Assembly (NCBI GenBank): GCA_964556705.1 | Contig: CAZKXX010000002.1 | Coordinates: forward strand, 1-64,000 | Length of the DNA: 64,000 bases | DNA from: CAZKXX01 sp964556705 | GTDB lineage: Bacteria; Acidobacteriota; Terriglobia; UBA7540 | Direction of reading: 5' to 3' | Shown here: piece by piece, positions 25,273 through 34,703 of the stretch | How positions within the stretch are numbered: position 1 is the stretch's first letter | How the letters are laid out: every line of letters starts with the position of its first letter | Program-made: the position numbers and the translations under genes | The notes under the pieces: model-generated | What the model was told of the DNA's origin: nothing | The model's input: only the letters and a program-made list of their open reading frames with translations | The model's database searches: none

Positions 25273-26004
25273 TTATTTCTTCCGCGGCGGCTGGGAAGGC
25301 CGCATTTCGATGCGGCTCGCCAGCGAGCGAAGCGGGAATTTATAGAGGTCCACAACCGCTTTGGCGATATCCTCGCCGGTCAGCTTCCAGGTCTCGCGCG
25401 GCTTGGAGCCGGGCGCGGCGGCGAAATCCGTATCCACGCTGCCGGGCATGATGTAGCTGACGCGAATCCCGTCGTAGCGCACATCCTGCATCATCGCTTC
25501 GCTGAATCCGTTCAGGCCGAATTTTGACGCGTTGTAGGCGCTGCCGCCGGCGAAGGGGTTGATGCCGGCGAGGCTCGAGATGTTGAAGATGTACCCGCCG
25601 CCGCGCTTGCGCATCAGGGGAATCGCCTCGCGGCAGCAGTAGAAAACGCCCGAAAGGTTCGTTTCGATGACGGCGTCCCACTCCTCGACGGTGATCTTAT
25701 CCACCGGGTTGAAAATTCCGATGCCGGCGTTGTTCACCAGGATGTCGAGCCCGCCGAAACGCTCGGCGGCTTTGTGAATCGCCTTGCGGCAATCCTCGGA
25801 TCGGCGCACGTCCGCCGTCGTTCCGTCCACGCGGTCCCCGGCGTTCTTCCCGAGCGCCGCGAGCGCGCTCTTGAGCGTCGCCGCGTCGCGACCGCAGATG
25901 AAGACCTTCGCGCCTTCGGCAAGCAGCGCCTCGGCAATGGAATATCCGATTCCGCGCGTCCCGCCCGTGACGATCGCGACTTTGCCTTCGAATTGAGCAC
26001 TCAT
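25273..26004 (-). CDS. Short-chain dehydrogenase/reductase
   Basis: A 243-aa NAD(P)-dependent oxidoreductase of the classical SDR family. TGGTRGIG binds the cofactor, LVNNAGIG stabilises the sheet, ISSLAG gives the catalytic Ser, and YNASK the Tyr and Lys. A GGGAGG sequence lies six bases before ATG. Substrate cannot be inferred. Confidence 0.93.
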   Translation of the reverse strand: MSAQFEGKVAIVTGGTRGIGYSIAEALLAEGAKVFICGRDAATLKSALAALGKNAGDRVDGTTADVRRSEDCRKAIHKAAERFGGLDILVNNAGIGIFNPVDKITVEEWDAVIETNLSGVFYCCREAIPLMRKRGGGYIFNISSLAGINPFAGGSAYNASKFGLNGFSEAMMQDVRYDGIRVSYIMPGSVDTDFAAAPGSKPRETWKLTGEDIAKAVVDLYKFPLRSLASRIEMRPSQPPRKK

Positions 26005-26116
26005 CCGAACCTCCCGTCGAGTTGGAAATGAATTCCCAGCTTACGCCCTCCGGCGCTGCGGGGACAACCGGCTCTGGTTTGACCGATGCCGGGAAAGGCG
26101 CGTAACATTCGGCGCC

Positions 26117-26434
26117 ATGACGCTGGGCGAAACGCTCATTTCGGTCTGGAAGCAGGTGATGGAGGAAGGGCGGAGCAGCGCCGAAATCGAAGGCGAATCC
26201 TTTCCCGTCACGCACACGCGCGCCAGGAGGCTGCGCACGGTGCACTTCGGCGCGGGCGGGTACGAATTCGACGGCATCGAGCAGAATCCGCAGACCGGTT
26301 CGCGCTGGGCTCACATGGCGCGTGAAGGCAAGCGCATCATGCAATACAGCCACCAGCGCCGCTACGTCGCGAACGTCTGCGAAGGGAAGTTGCTGCGTTA
26401 CCCTGCGTGGAAGAGCCTGGATCTGCCGGAATAA
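26117..26434 (+). CDS. Conserved-looking hypothetical protein
   Basis: A 105-aa soluble protein without membrane spans. It has a helical N terminus (LGETLISVWKQVMEEG), then a basic, beta-rich part (TRARRLRTVHFGAGGYEFDGIEQNP, SRWAHMAREGKRIMQYS). Start ATG 26117. No family is recognised. It stands alone between two minus-strand genes, so it has its own promoter, not clearly identified. Confidence 0.6.
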   Translation: MTLGETLISVWKQVMEEGRSSAEIEGESFPVTHTRARRLRTVHFGAGGYEFDGIEQNPQTGSRWAHMAREGKRIMQYSHQRRYVANVCEGKLLRYPAWKSLDLPE

Positions 26435-26451
26435 ACAGCACGAGCCGGAGA

Positions 26452-27384
26452 TTAAGATTGCGTGTCGCGATCGCGCAGCGCCGCGGCGATAGGACGGAGC
26501 CTTTCCAACTGTTCGTCGGCGAGCGGTGAGACGTAAGGCGGCGTCGGTCCGGTGATCGCAATCCCTGCGAGTTCCGTCGTATGGTGCAGGACGCGCGCCG
26601 GTCCCCAGGCGTCGCGCAAATCTTCCAGCGGCAGAAACGATGCGCGCACTTTTTCCGCCGCACCGAAGTCGCCGCGCGCGCAAGCCTCAAAGAGCGCATG
26701 GCTCAGTCGCGGGGCAATACAACCGGAACCCGTCGTAAATCCCGGCAGACGCCACTCGCGCAGGTGACAGACGGCGGGCCGCTCGCCCATGCCGCTCAGG
26801 ACGAGGCTGCGGTCCACGCGCTGGAGCAGCGCTTCGAGGTAGGGATCGCTCGACGGGTCCGCGCGGACGACCGCGTATTTGATGGCCGTGCACACGCCGC
26901 TCTCCACCAGGCGCGCGACCGAGTCGAGCCCGGCTTCTTTGTCCACACCGAAATTCGTCTCGTCCTTGAGATAGACGACGAGCGGCGTCTCCGCGGCGTC
27001 TGAGAACTCCCGGTAGCCGCGCTCGAGCCCGGCCGCGTCCCGCGGGTCTCCGCAAGGGAGCATCATGACAGCGGGAAAACCGTGCCGGCGGAGGACGGGC
27101 GCCTGGTCCATGGCGCGGCCGAAAGACGGCCCGGCGCTGGGAATAACGGTGAATTCTCCGGCCAGCCCCGCGAGCCAGCCCAGCAGTTCCTCGTATTCGG
27201 CGAGCGTCAGGTGATAGAGGAACGCGTTGCCTCCGTAAATCAGGCGCGTGATTCCTCCCGCCGTAATATGGCGGCGGATTCGGTCGCTCTCTTCGATATC
27301 GAGCGCGCGCCTGGCGTCGCGCCGCCGTGCCAGCGGGGGCACGGCGAAGACGTCTCTCAGGACCTCGCGGGACAACGCCGCCAT
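26452..27384 (-). CDS. DapA/N-acetylneuraminate-lyase superfamily aldolase
   Basis: A 310-aa (beta/alpha)8 class I aldolase relative. The Schiff-base Lys lies in CTAIKYAVV near residue 168, and a Tyr in PLVVYLKDE near 140 fits the catalytic Tyr. The N terminus lacks the usual TPF motif (FAVPPLARRRD), so it is probably not a dihydrodipicolinate synthase; a sugar-acid or related aldolase is more likely. GGAGG precedes ATG by four bases. It neighbours a family-2 glycosidase, which may suggest carbohydrate catabolism (weak). Confidence 0.82.
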   Translation of the reverse strand: MAALSREVLRDVFAVPPLARRRDARRALDIEESDRIRRHITAGGITRLIYGGNAFLYHLTLAEYEELLGWLAGLAGEFTVIPSAGPSFGRAMDQAPVLRRHGFPAVMMLPCGDPRDAAGLERGYREFSDAAETPLVVYLKDETNFGVDKEAGLDSVARLVESGVCTAIKYAVVRADPSSDPYLEALLQRVDRSLVLSGMGERPAVCHLREWRLPGFTTGSGCIAPRLSHALFEACARGDFGAAEKVRASFLPLEDLRDAWGPARVLHHTTELAGIAITGPTPPYVSPLADEQLERLRPIAAALRDRDTQS

Positions 27385-27466
27385 TCTGCCTCCAGGTGAA
27401 GGATGAGATTTGCGCGGGCAGAATTTTATCCCAACGGCATGCCGAAAGCGCCGGGAATCCGCGCGG

Positions 27467-29665
27467 CTACCTCACCTTGAAGTCGCGCAGGCTGCGGACG
27501 GTGTTGCCCTTCGAATCGGTCAGTTCGGCGGAAACGGTGTAGTTGCCCGGCTGGCGCGGCACAGACTGCGCAAAGTTCAGGACTTCGCGCCCGAGGCCGG
27601 GCACGGTCGCCTCTTTCGATTGCGAAGACACTTCGCGGCCCTCGCGCAGGACGCGCAGGCGCACCTCGCCTTGCCAGGCATTCTCAAGGTCGTTGATAAC
27701 GTACACCTTGAGTTCGCGTTCGGTTCCGCGCGGCACCTCTTCCGCCCAGAAATCGAGCATCAGGCCGACGGGACTGAAGGCCTCGCGAACGTATTCTTCG
27801 AAGTGCGGCTCGAAGACCAGCTTCTCGACGTCAATCCAGTGGTCGCTGGTGGCGCCGCCGAGGGGGCGTTCCTCAAGCCCGGGCCGCGAATAGCCCAGCG
27901 CGCAGAAGTGGAGCACGCCCGCGACCTCGCGGTGCGCCCGCCAGAATTCCGTCAGCGCGGCCAGAGTGCGCGCGTAGAATCGCCGGCGCTCCTCTGTCGT
28001 CGAGTTCGAGCCGAGCAGACCGTCGTACACCTTGGAGGTCAGGGTGGTCGGCGTGCCGTCGCGATTCAGCCACAGCCAGCCGTACTCGTTGATGAGCACC
28101 GTCGCTCCGAGCTTCTGCTGCGGCGGCATCAAGGGCGGCTTGCCGGAGATTTCCGGCATCATGGAAAGTCGAAAGGGCTCCTGGCCGAGCCAGGCGCGAA
28201 TGAACAGATAGGGATGCGCCTCGATCACGTCCGTTTCGCTTTGTGGCTCGGCCCAGCCGTTCTCCCACGGACGGTTCGAGAGGTCGAGGTGACGGACCGC
28301 GCGAAGGGCCTTTCCGGTTTCCTCCGTCAGGCTTTCGTTCTGCGCGTCCCAGATGACGACGCTCGCGTGGTTCCAGCGCTCACGCATCCACGCCGTGTAT
28401 TCCGGAATGATCTTCTCCGCCACCGGACTCTCCGGTTTTTCGTTCAGCAGCCAGATGGGGAATTCGTCCTGAATGAGAAAGCCCTCTTCGTCGGCGATGT
28501 CGTACCAGAAATCCGGGGGAAATCCGATGCAGTAGCGAAGCGAATTCCAGTGCATGGTCTTGAGCTTGCGGTGCAGGCGCCGCACCCATTCCTCGCGCCA
28601 CGGACGGTCGGCGCGTTCGGCGTCCTCAAAGAAACGGTAGATCGTGATGTTCGAGCCACGGAGGTAATAGGGCTTCCCGTTCAGCAGCGCGCGCTTCGAT
28701 TGGGGGTCGAAACCAAACGTGCGCAGGCCGAAACGGACGCGCGCGGCGTCCGCGCCGGTCGCGAGTGTCAGTTCGTAAAGGAACGGGTCTTCGGGCGACC
28801 AGGTCCGGGCGCTTTCAATGGGGATGATGAAATCCACGGTCCCCGTGGAGCGCGAGGACAGCGAGGTTTTTCCCCCCACATTTGAGCCGACCACTTTGGC
28901 CGAGGCGGCCTCCGCCACCTGTCCCGTGACGACCACTTCGGCGGCGCGCGCGCCCGCAGCGATTTCGGCGACCACGCGTACTCGCTTGCCCGCGACATCC
29001 GGCACCGTCTGCGCGTTGACGATGTACGGCGCGTTCGTCAGGATCAGTTCGACGGAGTCGTAAATTCCCGGAATGTAGAGGAGCTTCTCAAAGTCCCAGC
29101 CGGAAGGCTGGCCTTCAGGGAGGGCGTGGCGGAATGCGCCGACCCGGATGACGAGTTCATTCTCCTGACCGTCTCCCAGCAGTTGGGGGCGGACATCGAG
29201 GCAGGCGGGAGTGAAGGACGGCAGATGCTCGGCGATGAATTGCCCGTTGAGAAAAACCTTGGTCCCGTAACGCGCTTTGTGAAGCTTGAGGATGGCGATT
29301 TCCGGAAGCGGACCCTCGATGACGAAGGTGCGCCGATACCAGAAGGCTTCTCGAATCGCGCTCTTTCGGCCCACGTCCTGAAACGGCGGATCGGCTATGT
29401 CGAGCAGTCCGGGCACAGGGATCTTGTGGGAGAACGTTTCGGGAGGTGAATCTTTCCTGCCCTGCTCGACCTGCCAGACGCCGTCGAGCCTCATCACGCG
29501 GCGGGGAAGCCGAGGTTTGAGCGAGGCTTCGGCCGTGGCGGCGCCCGCGAAGCATGAGCCGACAAACACGCCGACAAGCAGGAGGCGCACCGCACCGCGC
29601 CGGCATGAAGGTGAGGTGGAGTTGCTTGCGAGTCCAAGTTCGCGATGATGAGCGCGATGTGACAT
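27467..29665 (-). CDS. Secreted glycoside hydrolase family 2 protein
   Basis: A 732-aa enzyme with an N-terminal signal (RLLLVGVFVGSCFAGAATA). It has the GH2 order: jelly-roll sugar-binding domain, immunoglobulin-like domain, (beta/alpha)8 catalytic barrel, then a further beta domain (ELKVYVINDLENAWQGEVRL). The acid/base Glu is E444 in DAQNES and the nucleophile E527 in INEYGW. It retains configuration; beta-galactosidase, beta-glucuronidase and beta-mannosidase activities all occur in this family and cannot be told apart here. Export suggests breakdown of external polysaccharide. Confidence 0.9.
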   Translation of the reverse strand: MSHRAHHRELGLASNSTSPSCRRGAVRLLLVGVFVGSCFAGAATAEASLKPRLPRRVMRLDGVWQVEQGRKDSPPETFSHKIPVPGLLDIADPPFQDVGRKSAIREAFWYRRTFVIEGPLPEIAILKLHKARYGTKVFLNGQFIAEHLPSFTPACLDVRPQLLGDGQENELVIRVGAFRHALPEGQPSGWDFEKLLYIPGIYDSVELILTNAPYIVNAQTVPDVAGKRVRVVAEIAAGARAAEVVVTGQVAEAASAKVVGSNVGGKTSLSSRSTGTVDFIIPIESARTWSPEDPFLYELTLATGADAARVRFGLRTFGFDPQSKRALLNGKPYYLRGSNITIYRFFEDAERADRPWREEWVRRLHRKLKTMHWNSLRYCIGFPPDFWYDIADEEGFLIQDEFPIWLLNEKPESPVAEKIIPEYTAWMRERWNHASVVIWDAQNESLTEETGKALRAVRHLDLSNRPWENGWAEPQSETDVIEAHPYLFIRAWLGQEPFRLSMMPEISGKPPLMPPQQKLGATVLINEYGWLWLNRDGTPTTLTSKVYDGLLGSNSTTEERRRFYARTLAALTEFWRAHREVAGVLHFCALGYSRPGLEERPLGGATSDHWIDVEKLVFEPHFEEYVREAFSPVGLMLDFWAEEVPRGTERELKVYVINDLENAWQGEVRLRVLREGREVSSQSKEATVPGLGREVLNFAQSVPRQPGNYTVSAELTDSKGNTVRSLRDFKVR

Positions 29666-29790
29666 TGACCTCTCCCGTCGAACGTCGAGATAGTGACTGA
29701 CACCGTCGCGTCAGCACTTCGTGTTCCAGCTGAGGAGACGGGCAAAATGAAGGTGGAGAGTGCCTTCTCAGGTTGGGGGTTTCGGACAAA

Positions 29791-29904
29791 ATGACCGTTT
29801 CGGAATTTCTCTATATGGGTCCGGAACCAGACAAGCTTCACCCGGCACCCGACGTGCCTGCCTTCCTCACCAAGGCGCGGCCGAAGCGCCTTTTTTCCCG
29901 ATAG
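29791..29904 (+). other. Possible 37-codon leader ORF overlapping a terminator
   Basis: ATG 29791 opens 37 codons (product begins MTVSEFLYMGPEPDK) ending at TAG 29902. A 15-codon frame at 29747-29794 overlaps its start as ATGA and has GAGGAG nine bases upstream. The 3' end of the 37-codon frame runs through the terminator hairpin at 29873-29896. This could be a leader peptide, a gene remnant or chance. The 327-base gap between the glycosidase and the activase genes holds nothing else that looks coding. Confidence 0.25.
29873..29896 (+). terminator. Intrinsic terminator upstream of the activase genes
   Basis: AGGCGC (29873-29878) pairs with GCGCCT (29886-29891) around a 7-base loop, followed by six T residues. 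It acts on rightward transcripts, yet no gene ends just upstream on that strand, so it may be an attenuator in a leader. Three more hairpins follow: 29913-29930, 29928-29951 and 29955-29972; the first two exclude each other. Confidence 0.65.
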
Positions 29905-29992
29905 CCTGAACGCGCGGGTCGGGTCCCGCGAGAGAAGTGGTGTTTTCTCGCACAGGCGGGTGTAAGCCCGCCACTCGCTTGGCAGAAATCTG

Positions 29993-32900
29993 ATGAGCAT
30001 CAATATTGGATTGGACATCGGCGCCGTCAGCTTGAAGCTCGCTGCCATCGGGACGGCTGACGACCACGGCCTTCTCGCCCGCCTGACCGAAAACTCGCCG
30101 AGTTTCTCCGCCGCCGCGCTTCCCCCGGGCTCTGTGTTCGGCGACCGGCCGCTCGTGATTTCTGGCTACCGGCGCATCCAGGGCAGCCCCATTCAGGCCA
30201 CGTTCGATCTCCTCAAAGAGTTCTACGATCACGTCGGAGAGGAAGAGGTCGAAGGAATCCGCGTGACGGGTTCCGGCAGCCAGCTCATCGCAAAGATTCT
30301 GGGGATTTATTACGAAAACGAATTCCGGGCGGTTGCCAAAGGGGTTCGCGCTTTCTATCCCCAAGTCCGAACGGTTTTCGAAATGGGCGGCGAGTCGTCG
30401 AAGTACCTGCGGCTCGAGCCGAGCGAGACGTCGAAGTATCTGGGCATTGTGGACTACGAAACGAGCGGCGACTGCGCCGCGGGCACCGGCTCGTTCATCG
30501 ACCAGCAGGCCTCGCGCCTCCTCTATTCCGTGGACGAAGTGGGCGCGGCGGCGTGTTCGGCGAGCTGCTCGGCGCGCGTGGCGGGCCGCTGCTCGGTCTT
30601 CGCCAAGACCGACATGATTCACGCCCAGCAGAAGGGCTACTCGACCGACCAGATTCTGCGCGGCTTGTGCGAGGCGGTGGCGCGCAACTTCAAGTCGGCG
30701 ATTGTGAAGGGCCGGCAGGTAGTCCCGCCCGTGGCGTTTGTGGGAGGCGTGGCGCTGAACGCGGGCGTTCGTGAAGCGCTTCGCGAAGCCTTCCGCCTGG
30801 CGGACGGCGATTTCTTCGTGCCCGAGCTGTACGCCTGGCTGGGCGCGGCGGGCTCCGCGATGTTCGAAGCCGAGGAACGGCGCAAGCTGACCTTCAAACA
30901 CATCCACCAGCTCCAGCAGCATGTCCTGACGAAGAAGGACTTCGCCTTCAGTGAGCCGCTTTCGATGGCCAACGTCGAGCTGCTGCGGGACCGCGTCTCC
31001 GCTGTCGCGGCGCTTCCACCCCACGGCCGGATCGAAGCCTATCTGGGAATCGACGTCGGCTCGGTCAGCACCAACCTCGTGGTCACGGACGCCGAGGGGA
31101 ACGTGCTGAAGGACATCTACCTCCGCACGCAGGGCCGCCCGATTGAGGTGGTGGACAAGGGTCTGGCGGAAATCGAAGCCGAACTCGGCGACCGGATCGA
31201 AATCCGCGGCGTGGGGACCACCGGCTCGGGGCGCGAGCTGATCGGCGAGCTGGTGGGCGCGGACACGGTCAACGACGAAATCACAGCGCACAAGACGGGC
31301 GCGGTGCACGTCTGCCGGCAGATGGGTCTGGAGATGGTGGACACGATCTTCGAGATCGGCGGGCAGGACTCGAAGTTCATCTCCATCCGCGACGGCGTGG
31401 TGGTGGACTTCACGATGAACGAGGCGTGCGCGGCGGGCACGGGCTCGTTCCTCGAGGAGCAGGCCGAGAAGCTGGGCGTGGACATCAAGGGCGAGTTCGC
31501 GCGGCTGGCGCTCGGCTCGACGAGTCCGGCGCGTCTGGGCGAACGCTGCACGGTCTTCATGGAGCGCGACGTGACCGCGCTGCTCCTGAAAGGCGCCGAC
31601 GTCGGAGACCTCTGCGCGGGGCTCGCCTATTCGGTGGCGCTCAATTACCTGAACCGCGTGGTGCGCGGGCGCAAGATCGGCGACGTCATCTTCTTCCAGG
31701 GCGGCACGGCGTACAACGATTCGGTGGCCGCGGCGTTTTCACAGATCCTCTCGAAGCGCATCATCGTTCCGCCCCACAACGGCGTCGTGGGCGCCATCGG
31801 CATGGCGCTGATTGCGCGCGACCGGATGCGCGGCACGGGCCGCCCCAGCCGCTTCCGCGGCTACTCGCTGCGCCGTGTCAATTTTGCCACGCGCGAGTTC
31901 GTCTGCCGCGCCTGCTCGAATTACTGCGACATGAAGGAATTCACGATCGAGGGGCAGCGCACCTACTGGGGAGACAAGTGCTCGGACAAATTCCGCAAGC
32001 GCGCGCGCACGGAACGCCGCCCTGTTTTCGAAGACCTCGTGCCCCTGCGCGACAAGCTCCTGGAAGAAGTCTGGCGTCCGCCGGACCCGGCCCGGAGGCG
32101 GCCGACCGTCGGCATGCCTCGCGCCATGTACTTTTACGAGCGCTTCCCGTTCTGGTGCGCGTACTTCCAGGAACTCGGGTTCGACGTCGCCGTTTCCCCG
32201 GCGACGGACCGCAAGATTGCGGCGCTCGGCGACGAGCTGACGATCGCGCAGCCCTGCTTCCCGGTGAAGGTGGCGCACGGTCACGTCCAGGAACTGCTCG
32301 ACCAGGGCGTGGATTACATCTTTCTTCCCAACGTTCTCAACTCCGAGGCGCCCGAGAGCCGCGTCGATTCGCACCTGTGCCCGTGGAACCAGACGCTGCC
32401 GTTCGTGGTGCGCGCGGCGCCGCGGTTTGAAAGCGCCGGAGCGAAGTTCCTGTCGCCCACTGTTCACTTCCGCTACGGGCGAAAGCACGTGGAGCGCGAG
32501 CTCGCCGCGTTCGCCCGCACGCTGGGCGTGGCGCGCCGCCGGAGCGACCGCGCCGCGACGGCCGCCTACGCGGCTCAGGGCGCCTTCACCGACGCGCTGC
32601 TGGAAGCGGGAGCGCAGGCGCTGGCGCGCCTGCACGAAACGGGCGAGCCGGCGCTCGTTCTGCTCGGCCGCGCCTACAACCTCTACGACCGCAGCGTCAA
32701 TTGCGACGTTCCGCGCAAGCTGCGCTCCCTTTACGGCGTCAACGTCCTGCCCATGGATTTCCTTCCGCTCGATCTCGAAGACATCACCGAAGTCAACCCG
32801 AACATGTACTGGAACTCGGGCCGGAAGATTCTGGCCGCGGCGCGCATCGCCCGGCGGCACCGCAACCTGCATCTCGTGTACATCACCAACTTCAAGTGCG

Positions 32901-33064
32901 GGCCGGATTCCTACATCAAATCGTTTCTGGACGACGCGGCGGGAAGGCCGTCGCTCGTCCTCCAGTTCGACGGCCACTCGAACGACGCGGGTTTCCTCAC
33001 GCGTTGTGAAGCCTATCTCGACAGCAAGGGACTGTTGCGATGCCCCTCCGCCACGAGCATGTAG
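29993..33064 (+). CDS. Acyl-CoA dehydratase activase (BadF/BadG/BcrA/BcrD family), double ATPase
   Basis: A 1023-aa protein with two ASKHA-type ATPase domains in tandem: LDIGAVSLKLAAIG with CAAGTGSF near residue 160, and YLGIDVGSVSTNLVVTD (~residue 348) with ACAAGTGSFLEEQ. Cys residues near the second (RLGERCTVF) could hold the bridging Fe-S cluster used by such activators to push electrons into 2-hydroxyacyl-CoA dehydratase or benzoyl-CoA reductase. From about residue 700 a DUF2229-like domain begins (RPTVGMPRAMYFYERFP). Its 3' end overlaps the next gene by 25 bases. Large fused homologues have unknown substrates. Confidence 0.85.
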   Translation: MSINIGLDIGAVSLKLAAIGTADDHGLLARLTENSPSFSAAALPPGSVFGDRPLVISGYRRIQGSPIQATFDLLKEFYDHVGEEEVEGIRVTGSGSQLIAKILGIYYENEFRAVAKGVRAFYPQVRTVFEMGGESSKYLRLEPSETSKYLGIVDYETSGDCAAGTGSFIDQQASRLLYSVDEVGAAACSASCSARVAGRCSVFAKTDMIHAQQKGYSTDQILRGLCEAVARNFKSAIVKGRQVVPPVAFVGGVALNAGVREALREAFRLADGDFFVPELYAWLGAAGSAMFEAEERRKLTFKHIHQLQQHVLTKKDFAFSEPLSMANVELLRDRVSAVAALPPHGRIEAYLGIDVGSVSTNLVVTDAEGNVLKDIYLRTQGRPIEVVDKGLAEIEAELGDRIEIRGVGTTGSGRELIGELVGADTVNDEITAHKTGAVHVCRQMGLEMVDTIFEIGGQDSKFISIRDGVVVDFTMNEACAAGTGSFLEEQAEKLGVDIKGEFARLALGSTSPARLGERCTVFMERDVTALLLKGADVGDLCAGLAYSVALNYLNRVVRGRKIGDVIFFQGGTAYNDSVAAAFSQILSKRIIVPPHNGVVGAIGMALIARDRMRGTGRPSRFRGYSLRRVNFATREFVCRACSNYCDMKEFTIEGQRTYWGDKCSDKFRKRARTERRPVFEDLVPLRDKLLEEVWRPPDPARRRPTVGMPRAMYFYERFPFWCAYFQELGFDVAVSPATDRKIAALGDELTIAQPCFPVKVAHGHVQELLDQGVDYIFLPNVLNSEAPESRVDSHLCPWNQTLPFVVRAAPRFESAGAKFLSPTVHFRYGRKHVERELAAFARTLGVARRRSDRAATAAYAAQGAFTDALLEAGAQALARLHETGEPALVLLGRAYNLYDRSVNCDVPRKLRSLYGVNVLPMDFLPLDLEDITEVNPNMYWNSGRKILAAARIARRHRNLHLVYITNFKCGPDSYIKSFLDDAAGRPSLVLQFDGHSNDAGFLTRCEAYLDSKGLLRCPSATSM

Positions 33065-34359
33065 TCCGTCAAGTCGGCCCCGAGCACCCTCTCGCGGGCA
33101 GGAAAGTCTTCATTCCGAGAATGCCCGACGGGAGTTCGGAAGCCTTCGCCTCCGTCTTTCGCTGGCTGGGGATTGACGCCGCGCCGACGCCGCCCTCGAA
33201 CGAGCGCACGCGCGAGCTGGGGCAGAAATACTCGAACGGCGACGAGTGCTATCCGGCCATCGTAACGGTCGGCGATTTTCTGCGCGTCCTGGAGGAGCCC
33301 GGCGTGAATCCCGCGCGCGTGGCCTTCTTTCAGCCGACGGCGGAAGGGCCGTGCCGCTTCGGCCAGTACGCGCACTACCTGCGGAGAGTGCTCGACCGGT
33401 GCGGCTACGGCGATGTGGCCATCGTTTCTCCGACGAGCGAGAACGGCTACGCAGACCTGGGCAGCGTGGCCGGGCCGTTCGTGCGCGCGGGCTGGCGGGC
33501 GCTCGTGGCCGGCGACCTCCTGCACCGGGCGCTGCTGCGCACGCGTCCCTACGAGACGCTCGCCGGCGCCGCCGACGCCGCTTACCAGGAGAGCCTGCGC
33601 GATTTCTGTGAAACGCTGGAAGCGAGCTGCGCAGAGCCGGCCTGCCAGCTTCGCGCCTTGGCCGGCTCGATGCACCGCGCTCACGAGCGTTTCCGGCGCG
33701 TCCCGGCTTATTACGACCCCGCCGTCCCGCTCATCGGCGTGGTGGGAGAGATCTTTTGCCGGCTGAACTCCTTTTCGAACGAAGACCTCATCCGCAAGCT
33801 CGAAGGCTACGGCGCCGAGACCTGGCTCAGCCACATTGTGGAGTGGATCGCCTACACGAACGCCGACCTCGTCCGCAAACTCAAGCTGCGCGGGCGCGGC
33901 TTTTCGCTCGAGATGCTGAAAGCGCGGCTGCGCAGCCACGTGCAACTCGCCGACGAGCACGCGCTCTCCGCGCCTTTCGGTGATTTCTTCGCCGGGCGAG
34001 AAGAGCCGGAGGATATTCGGGAAATCCTCGACCTCGCTCGGCCGTATTTGCCCTGCGAGGGGGCACTCGGCGAAATGGTGCTGAGCGTGGGCAAGGCCGC
34101 CTACCTGGCCCGGAAGGGGGCCGACGGCATCGTGGACATCAGCCCCTTCACCTGCATGAACGGCATCGTCAGCGAAGCCATCTATCCCAAACTGAGCCGC
34201 GATTACAGCGGCATCCCCATCCGCAGTTTTTACTTCGACGGCACGCAGTCCGACCTCGAACGCGACCTGGGAATCTATCTCGAACTCGCGCGCTCCTACC
34301 GCGAGAAGAAGCCCCGGCCGCGCCGCGACCACGCCTCTTTCGCTCAGCCGGTCGCTTGA
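33040..34359 (+). CDS. Activase-associated protein, 2-hydroxyacyl-CoA dehydratase D-like
   Basis: A 439-aa protein with Cys-containing motifs SNGDECYPAIVTVGDFL, TAEGPCRFGQYAHY and SPFTCMNGIVSEAIYPKL, which look like Fe-S ligands of the HgdB/HgdC-related CoA dehydratase family. In many genomes this part is fused to the tandem activase; here it is a separate gene starting inside the last 25 bases of it, which implies coupled translation. Together they may act as an ATP-driven low-potential electron system. No dehydratase alpha/beta subunits are visible nearby. Confidence 0.78.
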   Translation: MPLRHEHVVRQVGPEHPLAGRKVFIPRMPDGSSEAFASVFRWLGIDAAPTPPSNERTRELGQKYSNGDECYPAIVTVGDFLRVLEEPGVNPARVAFFQPTAEGPCRFGQYAHYLRRVLDRCGYGDVAIVSPTSENGYADLGSVAGPFVRAGWRALVAGDLLHRALLRTRPYETLAGAADAAYQESLRDFCETLEASCAEPACQLRALAGSMHRAHERFRRVPAYYDPAVPLIGVVGEIFCRLNSFSNEDLIRKLEGYGAETWLSHIVEWIAYTNADLVRKLKLRGRGFSLEMLKARLRSHVQLADEHALSAPFGDFFAGREEPEDIREILDLARPYLPCEGALGEMVLSVGKAAYLARKGADGIVDISPFTCMNGIVSEAIYPKLSRDYSGIPIRSFYFDGTQSDLERDLGIYLELARSYREKKPRPRRDHASFAQPVA

Positions 34360-34400
34360 ACCTTCCGGAATTCCCGCCGCCTGTCTTCGGCCCGCGGCCG

Positions 34401-34409
34401 TGGTAAGAT
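34401..34409 (+). promoter_or_regulatory. Extended -10 promoter for the cupin gene
   Basis: TGG TAAGAT at 34401-34409 matches an extended -10 and lies 22 bases before the cupin ATG at 34432, giving a short leader of about 16 bases. Confidence 0.45.
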
Positions 34410-34431
34410 TCTGTTCTGAAGGGACTGCCCC

Positions 34432-34698
34432 ATGGACGAAAAAGCCTGGGAAAAGAAGCTGCGGGAGGAGGGTTTCAAACGGATTTATGTGTGGCAGGAC
34501 GGGCCGGGCGTTCACTACCCGGAGCACACGCACGACACCCTCAGCGCGCACATCATCCTGGAAGGCGAAATGGCGCTGACCGTTGACGGCAAGACGCGGA
34601 CGTTCAAGCCCGGCGAGCGTTTCGACGTGGCGCCAGAAACGGTCCACTCGGCGCGCATGGGCCCGCGGGGCTGCCGGTATCTGATTGGCGAGAAGTAG
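34432..34698 (+). CDS. Small cupin-domain protein
   Basis: An 88-aa single-domain cupin. Motif 1 supplies His residues in HYPEHTHDTLSAHIILEGEM, and motif 2 is PGERFDVAPETVHSA. These residues probably bind one metal ion. Such short cupins act as dioxygenases, isomerases or sugar/ligand sensors; which one is unknown. Start ATG 34432. Confidence 0.85.
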   Translation: MDEKAWEKKLREEGFKRIYVWQDGPGVHYPEHTHDTLSAHIILEGEMALTVDGKTRTFKPGERFDVAPETVHSARMGPRGCRYLIGEK

Positions 34699-34703
34699 CG
34701 GCG

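Noticed and set aside
29905..29992. A cobalamin riboswitch before the activase genes
   Set aside because: GGCGGG-CCCGCC hairpin looked suggestive, but the conserved B12 box and core are absent.
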